DNA of 64,000 bases from Chaenocephalus aceratus. Taxonomy: Eukaryota; Chordata; Actinopteri; Perciformes; Channichthyidae. Below, piece by piece: positions 41,419-54,197 of this stretch. The notes below the pieces were generated by a model. The model did not search any database. It had not been told where the DNA came from and was given only the letters and a program-made list of their open reading frames with translations. Position numbers and translations under genes: made by a program. Numbering within the stretch: position 1 is the stretch's first letter; every line of letters begins with the position of its first letter. The stretch is taken from positions 186,001-250,000 of the forward strand of contig JAMFTG010000069.1 in the NCBI GenBank assembly GCA_023974075.1, given 5' to 3'.

Positions 41419-42075
41419 GAAGAGACCTGCAAAAACCCAGATAGACTTTATGTTGAGGGGGAGAAGAGTATCATCGGAGAACAGCTGGATCAACATCAGG
41501 CTACAGCCACAATAGGAAAACCACACACCTGTGACCAGTGTGAGAAGAGTTTCTGGAGTTCAGGGAAATTGAAGCGCCACAAACGTACCCACACTGGAGA
41601 AAAACCTTTCACCTGTGACCAGTGTGAGAAGAGATTTAGCCAGTCAGGCTCTTTGAAGATTCACCAGCGAATCCACACTGGAGAAAAACCTTTCACCTGT
41701 AACCAGTGTGAGAAGAGCTTTAGCCATTCAGGCAATTTGAAGATTCACCAGCGAATCCACACTGGAGAAAAACCCTACTCCTGTGACCAGTGTGAGAAAG
41801 TTTATACCAGTTCAAGCTATTTAAAGATTCACCAGCGAACCCACACTGGAGAAAAACCTTTCACCTGTGACCAGTGTGAGAAAAGTTTCACGGACTCGCG
41901 CTCATTGAAGCGCCACCAGCGAATCCACTCCTTTGACCAGTGGAAGAAAGAGTTCATTGACTCATACAGTGTGAAGCTCCACCAGCCTACCCACACTGGA
42001 GAAACACCTGACGTCTGTGCTCCCCGTGAGAAGAGTCTCAGAGAACCAGACCACATGGGAGAACACCTTCACTAG
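41419..42075 (+). CDS. Z5: poly-C2H2 zinc-finger protein, finger exon (5 fingers)
   Basis: 218 residues, 237 with the leader. It is identical in layout to Z2 except that one 84-nt finger is missing: Z2 has two RFSQSGSLK fingers in a row, Z5 has one. The remaining fingers (WSSGKLK, RFSQSGSLK, SHSGNLK, KVYTSSSYLK, TDSRSLK), the degenerate finger with Ile (EFIDSYS) and the APREKSLREPD tail agree with Z2. Confidence 0.9.
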   Translation, partial: EETCKNPDRLYVEGEKSIIGEQLDQHQATATIGKPHTCDQCEKSFWSSGKLKRHKRTHTGEKPFTCDQCEKRFSQSGSLKIHQRIHTGEKPFTCNQCEKSFSHSGNLKIHQRIHTGEKPYSCDQCEKVYTSSSYLKIHQRTHTGEKPFTCDQCEKSFTDSRSLKRHQRIHSFDQWKKEFIDSYSVKLHQPTHTGETPDVCAPREKSLREPDHMGEHLH

Positions 42076-42435
42076 TGCACTGAGACTGTTCAGCAAGAGT
42101 GAGGTGGACTGTTTGACACAACTCGCTGTTAAAATATGTTGTGTGGATTTCAAAAGTTGTTCAAATGTTCTCAATAATATTCAAATGATGCACTAAAGTT
42201 GTCAACTTGTATTTGTTTCCACAGCAAACACACACACAAAGCTCCTTAAAGAACAAGGCACCACAGTCACTTAAATGTAATAATGTTATAAATATGTGGT
42301 AATTTAACAACAAGCTAAAGCCTACTGATTTCTAAAAGTGTGCATAGAGCCTTTTGTCTCATATAAGCTAGATAGAGCGTCACTTTGAACCATAAACTAT
42401 TACCGTTGCTCACTGTACTCATTCAGGCCATTTTA
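42076..42435 (+). other. Z5 3' untranslated and flanking sequence
   Basis: As after Z2, with no gene visible. Confidence 0.4.
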
Positions 42436-42597
42436 CCATCAGAAAGAGGTTCCACAGGGGTCTATCCTTGGTCCATTAATGTTTTCATTAGATATAACAA
42501 AACTCTTTCTAATCAATATTTTAATGTCAATATTTTTGCTGATGCCGACGCTTTATCACAACCATTAAATGTCAACAGCTAAACAGATGTCTGTGAA
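42436..42597 (+). pseudogene. LINE reverse-transcriptase relic after Z5
   Basis: VPQGSILGPLMFSLDI followed by IFADADA, as at 9849-10010. Confidence 0.6.
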
Positions 42598-43708
42598 TTA
42601 TATAAAAAAATAACATCTTTAGAAAGCTTCAGAATATAGACAGGAATACAACTTGAAGGTCTTGTAGGTGAAAATGTCTTCCTCTAATTTCAACGACCTT
42701 TAAATATATTGTAACAATCTATATAGCTATATATTTTGTAAGACACTACGGGTCAATACCATGGACTGTATATATAAATGGACGTAGGGTCCGTGACGTC
42801 ACCCATAAGGGGAATACTTACTTCCGGGTGTACAATTCTCCGTTATCCAATGAGAATGGACGCTCACATTGCCTTTAAGGGCAGCCGACACAAACGAATG
42901 CCGTGCTTCCATGAGCGTCAAATCCCGCCGCAGATGGGAATACATTGCAACCAGTTGAAAGCTATTTGCGTCCCTTTATGAAGCTGAAGGAGCCTAGGAG
43001 CGTCACAACTGCACGCCACGGACACTGACCAAACGTCGCTCCTGGACGATTATGGAGTGAGAGTGTGTTGGGTTGGACGAGGCAGTGCATGCACTGATCT
43101 GATGCTTCTTGATATGAGAGCAGTTTCCCAGCGGAGTGAAGAAAATACATGAACCTCACGGGAGTCACTCCTCAGTTTATACCGTGTTTTGTTTCAATTA
43201 ATGTATCATTTAGTTACACATATGTCTGAACAACAAAGTGGTCAAAAATCATTTTCTTCATTTATTGGAAACATTTTCATGATCGCTTTTTCGTTTATAT
43301 TTTAAGCATGGCGTTTATCTTTTTTGAGAATTAGTTCTTATTTTATTTAATGTATTTGGGTCTACAACAGATGATACAAATGTTTGTGTCAGTAAATGTG
43401 TACTAGAGGCGGGGGTGTGTGTGGAAATAACAGGGACAGAGCTGGCTGCTGTCAGACGATCAGCTGTGTAGCGTCATCACAAACGGACGTCGCTTCACGT
43501 GACGCTCCGGAGGAAAGGACGTCCCATTGCTCTTAAAACTAATTTCCCTGCTTCTCGTGGTTTCCTTGCATCTCTCCATGCTTCCCTGGTGGGAGGGACT
43601 AGTCGCAGGGAAACGACGCCAGTGAGGGACGCAAGGAATCCATTTAACCGAAGTGAGAAGGACCCCAAGGCTTTTCCCCTTCTTGCTCCGTGCTAGAGCT
43701 TTTCCGTG

Positions 43709-43747
43709 CTGCGTCATTGCGTCATCGTTTTGCGTCATGACGTAACC
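43709..43747 (+). promoter_or_regulatory. Cluster of CGTCA/TGACG motifs (copy 2)
   Basis: Same four motifs as at 11123-11160, without a change. Confidence 0.35.
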
Positions 43748-43816
43748 GTTTGCGTGCCTGCTTCATAAAGCCAAACCGCGCGGAAACACCTCACATGATC
43801 GACAACAACAACAACA

Positions 43817-44008
43817 ATGGCAGATTGTATTGAAGCACTACTCGTTTTGGTTTTGCTCTGTCGAAACTAAATGGAACAAATGGGACGACTTTACTACCAA
43901 CTTTACAGTCGTTACATGCTACATTCAAGACTTCTTTACAATTATCATCATCAACGACGATTCGGTAGGAGAAAGAAGGTAAATATACGTCCCATTCGAT
44001 GGCGTTAG
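43817..44008 (+). pseudogene. Short relic reading frame (copy 2)
   Basis: Same as 11230-11421, with the same internal stop and donor. One change (catcat to ttatcat) replaces a His by Tyr in the YNHHHQ stretch. Confidence 0.3.
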
Positions 44009-44069
44009 AGCTAATACCCAGCTTTGCAGCATTAATTACTATGGCATAACCAGTGTCCCTGCTGAAAAA

Positions 44070-44318
44070 AACAGCTAAGACCAACAAGGCTGGTCTGGCT
44101 GGTTTAATATTAGCTGGTTAAGAGGGGTTTTGGACACTTTAGCTGGTCGGGATAGCTGGTTTAGCTGTTAAAAGATGGTGGTCACAGTGGTCTAGCTGGT
44201 CACCATTAGCTGGTCGGGATAGCTGGTAAAAGCTGGTGGTCACAGTGGTCTAGCTGGTCAGACTGGTATGATCTTGAGTAGAACTTTAGCTGGGATTACT
44301 TGATGGTTAAGCTGGTCA
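44070..44318. repeat. AGCTGGT-rich interspersed repeat (copy 2)
   Basis: Matches 11483-11730. Confidence 0.7.
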
Positions 44319-44525
44319 TATGATGATGAATCACTCTCACCCAATTGCAGTAGCTCAATGAACATCTATCATTTCAGATCAGAGCACCTGCCTTACCAGA
44401 ATGTATTGTCTGTAAATAAATACTCATACATCAAATGATTAGAAGCAGGTAAATAATTTATAACACACAATGAACACTAACACACATTTCAAATAAAAAT
44501 TCAAAACACCCATTACTTCGTACTT

Positions 44526-44659
44526 TTAAGCAGTTTCCTTCAACTGTTTCTTTCCGCTTTTCACAAGGTCCTGTATTTTTTGTGAAATGTAGTAACCGGC
44601 CAACTTCTCCCTCTCGATCTTCTCCACGTTTTGTAAATTCAGCCATCCTCTGAAGCACT
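44526..44659 (-). pseudogene. Possible terminal exon of an unrecognised gene, - strand (copy 2)
   Basis: Encodes the same 44-residue C-terminus as 11879-12012 after the same pyrimidine-rich acceptor. The flank just beyond the stop is longer here, with aaataaa on the + strand but no AATAAA on the - strand close by. Confidence 0.4.
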
Positions 44660-44984
44660 CTTCAAAAAGAAAGGAAAAACAGATTAACTTTTAGCTTTGT
44701 GTTATGATTACTGAAATATGTGCACTGTGAGAAGAAAAATGTATCAAATTTTGTTTTGAACATTCACTGTGATTGGGTCTATTATCCACGCAATACACCG
44801 CATTACATTTTTTTCTTAATTTACATTATTTAATTCCATATTCTGCTCTTGTAAATATCATATTATATTAAATGTATATAAACTTTTTGCACTACTTTTT
44901 TATTTTGTATTTTATATATGTTGCATTGTTGGAGGAGCTCAGGTCAGAAGAATTTCATTGACATTTCTACACTGTAGCTGCTGA

Positions 44985-45095
44985 TTAGGGATCGACCGAT
45001 ATGGCTTTTTCAAGGCCGATACCGATTATTAGTATCAAGGAGACCGATAACCGATATTTGGAACCGATATACATTTGCAGTAAAATCAGAAAATC
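44985..45095. repeat. hAT-like repeat fragment (TAGGGATCGACCGATATGG end), copy 2
   Basis: Matches 12340-12450. Confidence 0.5.
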
Positions 45096-45533
45096 TTGGC
45101 GTCAAAATGTAGAATAACACAAACTCCAACACAACTCAACACAACTTCTTTGAAATGCATTTAAGCATATATTATGTTTAATTAACTTTTAAACATCTTA
45201 CAACTGGTTTCCTCTCTGTGCCCTTTTCTTTAGTGCAGCCATCTGCTATGAGTTAGAGAGAGACAAGAAGTGGGGCTGCAGGCTGACATGCTTAACTAAC
45301 AATAATGCTTAATTTATTATATCAAAACAATGCCTGTCTATCTAGCATAACATCCCAATAAGCTGCTAGCAACTGCAAAACACTAGTGCTGGCTAATGTT
45401 TTGCAAACTATTAAAAGTGAGGCTATGACAGTAGACCGAACGTTAGTCTAGTAGCCTCACTTCTAATATTTTGCTAAACATTTGCTAGATACATGTCGCT
45501 AAATTGATTTATCAACTTTTAATACTTTTTAAT

Positions 45534-45630
45534 AGGGTTGGGTATCGTTTGAATTTCCACGATTCTGATTCCGATTCTACTTTTCGATTCCGGTTCTTAA
45601 CGGTTCTCGATTCCGATTCTTTGAGGGGCA
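45534..45630. repeat. GGGTTGGGTATCG repeat fragment, copy 2
   Basis: Matches 12893-12985. Confidence 0.45.
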
Positions 45631-46263
45631 GGGTAAAAAAATTATACATACTTCTTCCACCAAAAAAATTACATTTATTCGAGAAACTTTTACACAGGTT
45701 AGTTTAGAGTAATATTCACATTAATCAGTCTGTTTATATTCACTGCTATGTAACTGTAACCTGAGAACCACTGAAGCTACAGTGCAACAGTCCAACTTTT
45801 AAAGGACCCCCCCCCCCCATTTAAAAACAGTTCTTGTTGAGAAAAACAAGCACATCTGCCTTCTCAGGTATACCGGGAAGAAATGTTTGAACATTTTAAA
45901 GTAAAATGCTTCAATCCCTCCACATCATTGTAGAAACATCTTCTTCTTCCATTAGAGCAGCTAGCACCAGATGCTAATAACAACAGCTCGTACCGGTGCA
46001 CCCTCCCTTTCTCCCTCGCTCACTCGCACGTTGGCTGTGAGCTGCGGGTGCCAGATAAGCCAACATCCCCCATTTTCATCACTTGCGGCGGCCATCGTAC
46101 AGGGCAAATGAAGTGTAACCGGGATGAAAAGGGTGTTACATTTACTTAATTATGAATGTTGTTACATCAAGGCCGAACATTAGGATGAGTACCAACGGTC
46201 AAAACATTTGTTTTTCTCCCAGAGCTGTCAGCGCAGCGCCTCCACAGATCTGGCGCCCTAGGC

Positions 46264-46347
46264 CAGGGGTGGGGAACCTTTTTCCTCTCAAGGGCCATTT
46301 CAATTTTTTCAACATCCTCCGAGGGCCGTACAAATGATTGACCTCTG
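46264..46347. repeat. hAT-like repeat fragment (CAGGGGTGGGGAACC end), copy 2
   Basis: Matches 13617-13700. Confidence 0.5.
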
Positions 46348-47418
46348 CTTAAAAAACTAAAATCACAGCCCATTCATTTGGCCTTTCTTTCATGCTGTGC
46401 AAAGAAACAGCAACCTCTTAGTCCAGATATCTTACCATGACTCGTGCATGCATGCACGTGCACGGTTGTGGCATGACCACCAAACAGAAAGATATGGACA
46501 CAAGATATGTGCAAATGTATTTAGTTTCATATCCATGTGGAAATGATTTAAGTGGTGGGGGACCTAACCTCCTCTAGGGGGGGATTTTTAAATGTTGAAG
46601 TTAAAAGCATCAATCTGGTGCACTTTGAGAGCAACATTAGGAGCTCTATGGATACATCTCTCTTTGTTTTTTAAGAGATAATATTTAACATAGCGAGACA
46701 TTCCGACACCAGAGAAAAATTGTGCGGGTAGATTAGTAAACCTGGTGTTTACCCTTCAGGCTTCGCGTCGGGATCTTCGGGGGTGCATAGGCATGCATTG
46801 CACCCCCAGTTGAATGTTATGCACCCTCTATTCAAAAAAGAGAACGGAGCAAAAAATACAAACAACAAATTGTGTCAGGTGCGCGTGACCTGCTCCGCTG
46901 CGCGTGCATCATTTCCAAAGTGCTTCCACAGCAGTGACACATATCTGTGGATAATCATTTATACAAAAATGGTTAAAGCAACCATCACTAAACGCCAGCA
47001 ACACTGCATCTACTGCAGACAGTAGCAACAGGTCAGATGGGGACGCCACGTTACCCTCCGTTAACTTGTGGACACTAGCGTACTCCCGCCTGACTCGCCC
47101 CCAGAGCAGCAGTCTTCGCCGCCCCTCTGTGGCCCGCAGGTGCCAGGATACCACGATACCACGGCACAACAGATTCTGCTCAGGTATATCTAAACAAGTA
47201 CCCCCCTGTACAGTGGGGTAAGGCGGTCATTTTGCAGCTAGTGGTATAAAAATAGACTGGCTAGAATATGAATGTAAAATAGTGCCATATTCTGCCATGC
47301 CTGTAGAAATGTTGGGTCAAAAATAATGCATACAGTAGCACCACGAATGGATACAAAAAGATCTCGTATATCCCAAGCTTATCAACAAGCTAATGTTGAA
47401 GCTGAAATGTTATCATGA

Positions 47419-47700
47419 GGCCTGTACTACGAAGCAGGATTTTCGCTTAGCGGGCTAACTTCAGGGAAAACTCGGGGTTTCCGGTCCTACGACGCTGGTT
47501 CTCTTTTTATCGGGATAGATCTCCATGGTAACTTATGCTGAGCGGCTAACCTGGGGCCAATACTACGAATCAAGATTTTCGTTTAGCAAGCTAACTTCTG
47601 GGATTTCCGGTCCTACGAAGCTGGTTCTCTTTTTAGCGGGCTAGATAACTTATTCTGAACGGCTAGCCTGCGCCGGAGCAGGATAGGTTCCAGGATAAGA
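47419..47700 (+). repeat. Two tandem copies of a ~138-bp sequence (copy 2)
   Basis: Matches 14764-15045 with a few substitutions. Confidence 0.6.
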
Positions 47701-48493
47701 GCTCAACTTTGGGGAGTTCTTCTTCTTCTTTGCTTTCATGGCGAATCGCTTCCACTTGGAGCATATCGCCACCTACTGTTGATTTTTTTTAATGTATAAA
47801 CTGCCCATATTGTTCATGAAGAACAGTGTTCACATTGATTTTATTGTTCATTGAATGTAACCGTTTCAATAAGGATACATCTATTACAGGTTGAGGTAGA
47901 AATCATGGTGGAACAGCTGATAACAACAGTGTGCAGAGTTTAAAGCGATCAAGTCCTATTACAGGATAAAGGAAATACAGTTTAAACTGCCGTTGCAGTT
48001 CAAATCACCGACTGTGTGAACGTGAAAATGAATAGAATATCACCTCCATCTTCAGAGCAATCTGACTATTATAACATTAGCGTTAAGAAAGCTTAATTAA
48101 ATATCTGCCACAACATAAGTAACCGGATCAGAGTAACATTAAGTACAGTCCGCGGCATATCACTTCATAAAGTATCATATATCTCCTGATCTGAGTCAGC
48201 TGAGCCGTATCTGGCCGTGCAACACTCAGTGTCACAGACTGTATGCAGAAGTATTATTTTGAGCAACACATTAAGTTGACGAAACACTCGAGACAAATGT
48301 AATGAAAGTCAGATCGTGTCTTGGACGGGGCAGTGATATCATAAACCTGTTAATGTACGCATTCAAACACTTGTTCTGTTACCAGCTGTATTCACCTTGC
48401 AGGTGCAGCTATGTGGCTTTGATCCTGGATAAAGTGTTTAAGTCATGGATGTTTAAAGTTTAACTTCTAATATGGTAATCTCTGTTATTGCAG

Positions 48494-48550
48494 ATGGCTG
48501 AACTTCAGGTAGACGATAACACAAGCAGCAGAATGACTTCATCAGCAGAG
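48494..48550 (+). CDS. Z6 leader exon (19 codons)
   Basis: Thr10 form, like the Z3 leader, and likewise preceded by the spacer block. The intron to Z6 is 6889 bases and holds the LINE nest without the BEL element. Confidence 0.7.
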
Positions 48551-49527
48551 GTAAGTTACTTTAACTTTTAAAAGTAAAAATCCGGGTTAAATAATTATTC
48601 ATATTTGAGTGAAAACAATGATATTCTGTTTAAAGTGTAGCCGTCTAGAGTTCTGTTGATTTAAGTTTTCAGAATTGTTTACATGGTTACATTTGAGTCC
48701 AAACAATGAAGAATTAAAAAAGCATTCGTTATATTGAGTGAATCATATTGGTTGCTCGGAAACATCTGGCAAAATCAATCAAAGATTTAAACAGGAAGTC
48801 ACCTGTAGAAAATAGTGAGTGCTAAAGCTACAGTAGCATATACAAGGAGTTGTTAACATCTGATCATTCACATTTACTCAGAGGTGGTAGAAGTACTCAG
48901 ATCTTGTACTTGAGTAAAACTAGAAGTACTCAGATCAATCAATCAATCAATCAATGTTTATTTATATAGCCCAATATCACAAATGTTACATTTGTCTCAG
49001 TGGTCTTCACAGTGTGTACAGAATATCAGTATGACAATACGACACCCTCTGTCCTTAGACCCTCACATCGTACAAGGAAAAACTTGAAGAGAAAACCCAC
49101 AGTTTAAAGGAAAAATGGGAGAAACCTCGGGGAGAGCAACAGAGGAGGGATCCCTCTCCCAGGACGGACAAACGTGCAATAGATGCCGTGTGTAAATTGA
49201 AAAGATAATACATTTGCAACATAGATAGTCCAAATGTTTGGAAATGCATGTGTGTATAATAGGAAGATGAATCCACAAGGATATCCATCCAGGACCACAG
49301 CCACGACTCAAGATCCAGGGCTCGTGATCCAGGGTACTGGACCGCAGGATCATCCATGTCTCCGGATCCCGGCATATATATAGACACCAAAAAGAAAGAC
49401 ATTTGGGGAAGCTGGGTTAATCGGAACATGAGAGTACACAGGTATAGACAGAGAGAAGGAAGAAGTAAGATGTCCCCCGACAAACTAAGCCTATATCAGC
49501 AAAACTAGGGGCTGAATCTAATCAGCC

Positions 49528-50171
49528 CTAACTATAAGCTTTATCAAAAAAGAAGGTCTTAAGCGCACTCTTAAAAACGGATAGGGTGTCTGCCGCCCGA
49601 ACACAAACTGGAAGCTGATTCCACAAATGTGGACCTTGATAAGAAAAGGCTCTGGCTCCCATTGTACTTTTAGAGACTCTAGGAACAACCCTGCATTCTT
49701 GGAACGCAATGCCCTAGTAGGACAGTAGGGTATAATGAGTTCTTTAAGGTAAGATGGCGCCTGCCCATTAAGGGCTTTGTAAGCGAGAAGAAGAATTTTA
49801 AATTCTATCCTGTGTTCTATAGGGAGCCAGTGTAAGGCAGCCAGAACAGGAGTAATGTGGTCCCTTTTCCTAACTCTGGTTAGTACACGAACCGCAGCAT
49901 TTTGAATCAGCTGAAGCGACTTGACTGACTTCTTGGTACTCCCTGATAATAAAGAGTTACAATAATCCAGCCTTGAAGTAACAAATGCATGGACTAGTTT
50001 CTCTGCATCGTTTTGAGGCAAGATATGCCTGATTTTTGCAATGTTACGTAGATGGAAGTAGGCGGTCCTTGAAATAGATTTTATGTGGGCGTTAAAGGAT
50101 AAATCCTGATCAAATATAACACCAAGATTCCTTACAGTCTCATTGGAGGCCAAATTAATGCCATCCATAGT
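49528..50171 (-). pseudogene. LINE ORF2, C-terminal part (copy 2)
   Basis: Continuous from MDGINLASNETV through HWLPIEHRIEFKI and LLAYKALNGQAPSYL to RALRSKNAG. A frameshift near 49690, caused by a small deletion, then leads to a different tail, while the original end ALKTFLFDKAYS is readable in the neighbouring frame. The T lost in copy 1 is present here. Confidence 0.75.
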
Positions 50172-50688
50172 TGTTCGGAAAATTATTGACCTAGACTCCT
50201 AGATATGACGTACAGGACCAACCCTGACGTTTGTTTATCTCCTTTAAGGACATAGGCTGCTTGAGCCATAAATGTTATTGTTCCCATTCTGTGACCGGTC
50301 AACACTAGGTCACAGATGGTCTGTTGTTGTGGGTGCACTAGGACACTTCCTTCTTTGTTGTTTGTGGACTCCAAGTTATGACATCTTCGAGGCCATAAGT
50401 GACGGACGCAAGTGACTCAGTGTGCCCAACTGGTTACACTATCTTATCAAGATATGTTGATTACTCTCTTTGAAACCAGTTAAATGGGCTAACAAGAGAG
50501 GTTCTCCAGAATTGACGTGGCAACCACCCGTGCAGTCAGACCGTGATTGCTGTGACTTGTGATGTGAATCCTCCGGCCGTAACTCCAAATAAACCTCCAG
50601 TGTTTGACATCAAAAGCTCCTGCTCCACCGTGTCTCCTTCCTGAGTCGGTGACTCCCACTACATTGCTACACAGAAGTTTCCTTTACA
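50172..50688 (+). mobile_element. Solo LTR, 517 bp (copy 2)
   Basis: Same insertion as 17524-18040, with ATAGT at 50167-50171 and 50689-50693. Confidence 0.75.
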
Positions 50689-50701
50689 ATAGTTAGTATA
50701 T

Positions 50702-52996
50702 CTATCGATAATTTGTTTCGTAGATTCTTCGGGCAAGTACAATAACTTCAGTTTTGGTCGTGTTTAACATCAAAACATTTAAGGTCATCCACGTTTTTAA
50801 GTCCTTGAGGCAGTCTTGAATTTTATTTAGATGATTAATTTCATCAGGCTTGATTGATAAATATAGTTGAGTATCATCCGCATAACAATGAAAGTTTACA
50901 GAATGATTCCTTATAATATTGCCTAACGGAAGCATATATAATGTGAACAAAATAGGTCCGAGCACTAAGCCCTGTGGCACTCCATGGCTAACTTTGGTTT
51001 GCGTGGAAGATTCATCGTTGACACGTACAAACTGAGAGCGTTCAGATAGATAGGACCTAAACCAGCCTAAAGCAGTTCCCTGTATGCCAACTAAGTGCTC
51101 TAGTCTTTGCAATAGGATATCATGGTCGATAGTATCAAATGCAGCACTGAGATCGAGCAAGACAAGAATAGAGACAAGTCCCTTGTCTGAGGCTATTAGA
51201 ATGTCATTTGTGACTTTAACCAGAGCTGTCTCTGTGCTATGATGTGTTCTAAAGCCAGACTGAAAATCTTCAAATAAATCATTGTTTTTTAAGTAATCAC
51301 ACAGCTGTTTTGCGACCGCTTTCTCAAGAGTCTTTGAGAGGAACGGAAGATTAGAAATAGGTCTATAGTTGGCTAAAACCTCTGGATCGAGGTTGTGCTT
51401 TTTAAGAAGCGGTTTTATCACTGCTACTTTGAATGATTGTGGAACATAGCCTGATAATAAAGACATATTCATAATATTTAATAAAGAAGTGCTAATTAAT
51501 GGAAAAACTTCCTTCAACAGCTTAGTTGGAATTGGGTCTAACATGCACGTTGATGGTTTAGAAGAGAGAATCATTGAATGTAATTGTTCAAGGTTTATGG
51601 CTGAAAAGCATTCTAGTTTACTATCTAGTGTAATATTAGAACTTAGGTTTCCGGGAGCTGTTGATAACCCTATACTGGTCAAAGGCAAGAGGTCATTGAT
51701 TTTGTTTCTAAGAGTAACAATTTTATCGTTAAAAAAGCACATCAAATCATTACTACTGAGTGCTATGGGAATAGAAGGCTCAATCGAGCTGTGGCTCTCT
51801 GTCAGCCTGGCTACAGTGCTGAAAAGAAATCTTGCATTATTCTTATTCTCATCTATTAATGAAGAGTAGTAGGCTGCTCTCGCTTTACGCAGTGCTTTCT
51901 TATATTCATTGAGAGTAATATGCCAAATTAAACAAGATTCTTCAAGTTTAGTGGAACGCCATATCCTTTCAAGTTGTCTCGACTTTTGCTTTATTTTGCG
52001 GGTTTCCGCATTATGCCATGGAGCTAATCTATGTTGTTTTGTTTTCTTCTTTTTCAAAGGAGCAACAGAGTCTAATTTTATTCGCAGCGCATCTGTAGCA
52101 CTATCAACAACATGATCAATTTGGGGTGGTGTACATTTTGTATAAGTTTCCTCCCTTACATGCAGACATGCTATCGAGTTAAGTATTGGTGGAATCTCTT
52201 CCTTAAATTTAGCTATAGCACTAACAGATAGGTTTCTGCTGCAAGAGCTTTTGACTAATGCTTTGTAGTCTCGTAATAGTACTTCAAAAGTTATTAAGAA
52301 ATGGTCGGATAAAGCAGGATTATGCGGTTCGACTAATAGTTGCTCAATTTCAATACCATAAGTCAGAACAAGGTCGAGAGTGTGATTATAGCAGTGGGTT
52401 GGTTTATTTACACTCTGACAGAAACCAACAGAATCTAATATAGAGTTAAATGCAACAGTAAGGCTATTTTTATCATCGTCAACATGAATATTAAAGTCAC
52501 CTACGATAATTACTTTATCTGTTTTAAGAACCAAAGTTGATAAAAACTCAGAGAATTCTGATAAGAATTCTGAATAAGGACCTGGTGCACGGTACACTGT
52601 AACAAATAAGATTGGCTGCAAAGTTTTCCAGGTCGGATGCGTAAGACTAAAAACGAGGCTTTCAAAGGAGGTATAATTTAATTTTGGTTTAGTATTGATA
52701 AGTAAACTTGTGTCAAAGATGGCTGCAACTCCACCTCCTCGGCCCGTGCCTCGGGCAATATGAGTATTGAAATGGCTGGGTGGAGTGGCCTCATTTATGC
52801 TGACATATTCTTCATGTCTCAACCAAGTTTCAGTGAGACAGCATATATCAATATTATAATCTGATATTAAATCATTTACCAATATTGCTTTAGATGCTAG
52901 AGATCTTATGTTTAAGAGACCACATTTAATCTTCCTGTTTTGTTGCACTGTAGTAGTTGTTGCATTTACTTTTATTAGGTTATTATGTATGACACC
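50702..52996 (-). pseudogene. LINE ORF2, endonuclease plus reverse transcriptase (nearly intact)
   Basis: One open frame covers the whole endonuclease ([30 protein letters not shown]) and RT ([47 protein letters not shown]). The endonuclease copies the host LINE's target-site nicking role and the RT copies RNA into DNA at that nick. The frame extends upstream to 53113 (803 codons), but that N-terminal part is antisense hAT sequence, not LINE. It is still disabled: its own N-terminal codons are separated by the hAT element, it slips frame at about 50720, and the solo LTR follows. Confidence 0.85.
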
Positions 52997-54030
52997 TCGA
53001 CGCGTCGACTTCAAAATATCGTCGACGACATATTTCCGCGTTGACGCGTCGCTACACACACGTGGGTGTGTAAACAAAGCAACAAGCAGTTCGCAATCGC
53101 ACTTCAAACACAATGGAGACTGAAACGGCTACCACCTCCTCCTCACAGGATTGCGCACGAAGCCCTCAAACGAAAACATCTCGCCCTAGGTCTTCAAAAG
53201 CATGGGAATATTTTAAAGTTAGTCCAAAACGCAAAGATATTGTCATTTGCAGTCTTTGCCAAATGGAGTTGGCATATCACACAAGCACAACGGCTATGTT
53301 GGAACATTTAAAGCGGCAGCTAGCTGTGGTGGCTACCATTAGCAGCTAGCATTTGCTCTCCGATTTTTACATAAAAATGGAATTATGGATTATAAATTCA
53401 ATAATTTTTTTATACATAGACGTTAAAAACCTATGGATTAACCGATTCAGCAGCGTTTTTTCTCATTTTAATGCCATTGAACACGTCTTTTGATCAGATT
53501 GACAGCTACGGTGGTGAGACGATCTCCCTAGAAGCTCTGTAAAGGTACGTGTTGTGATGACTGTATTTGCTTCCCCTGTCGCGAGTCCGGATCACTCAGT
53601 GATGATACTATATACCTACATAATCGGTGGAGTCTCAGCTTTAATCGGATATCTTGTATGTGCAGCTACGATAAGTAATAAGTGTACTTTTATCTTGAGT
53701 TCTGTGCCAATGTCCGTTAGCATTTTTCGCTCATGGGTCATTTAGATGCTTCTTATGAGACTTGTGTTTTGTTTTGGTAAACATGGTTTGTATCGTCAGT
53801 TAGCTGAGATTATTTCCGTTAATCTGGTATAACACATTAATAGTTTGTTAAATATTAAGATCCCCTGAGACACAGTATCGTGAAAAAAATTGTTTTTACA
53901 TTACGTTTTTTTTACATTACGTTTTTTATGAATTGAACAACAGAAAAATAATCGTTAGATTAGTCGACTAATCGATCAAATAATCGCCCGATTAATCGTT
54001 TTCGAAATAATCGTTTCCCCCCCAGCACTA
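52997..54030 (+). mobile_element. hAT-type element with BED-finger fragment (copy 3)
   Basis: Same insertion as 27858-28891, flanked by atgacacc at 52989-52996 and 54031-54038. Same length by coordinates (1034 bp). Confidence 0.65.
53113..53349 (+). pseudogene. hAT transposase N-terminus with BED-type zinc finger (copy 3)
   Basis: 78 codons as at 27974-28210, with the histidine of MLEHLKR retained. It overlaps, on the opposite strand, the N-terminus of the long LINE frame. Confidence 0.6.
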
Positions 54031-54197
54031 ATGACACCTCTATTAGGTTTTACCTTAAATTGTCCTTGGGCAGACACACACACCGTTAATATTGGGTATT
54101 TTAATGGGTTCGGGATTCCTATGGATGACTGCCTAGGAGAGAGCGCAGAGAAGCGTGTAAGACTGCGACTCCGCCTCCTGGTCTCAACTCCAGTTTG

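Larger units (their letters stand above)
42760..48470 (+). repeat. Spacer block, copy 2
   Basis: Second copy of 10173-15812, between Z5 and the Z6 leader. It keeps about 65 bases near 44434-44500 that copy 1 lacks, and the poly-C run is longer. Open frames here are short and I do not support them as genes apart from those listed. Confidence 0.8.
28080..53218 (+). repeat. Segmental tandem duplication, unit 2
   Basis: Second copy of the array unit. It contains Z3, Z4, Z5, the second spacer block and the leader exon of Z6. Within it a stretch of about 5.3 kb (zinc-finger exon tail, LINE relic, leader exon, intron, next zinc-finger exon) is itself duplicated, so it has three large zinc-finger exons where unit 1 has two. 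The 3-kb half around Z5 and the following block is almost identical to the Z2 half of unit 1, including a shared SINE. Confidence 0.9.
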
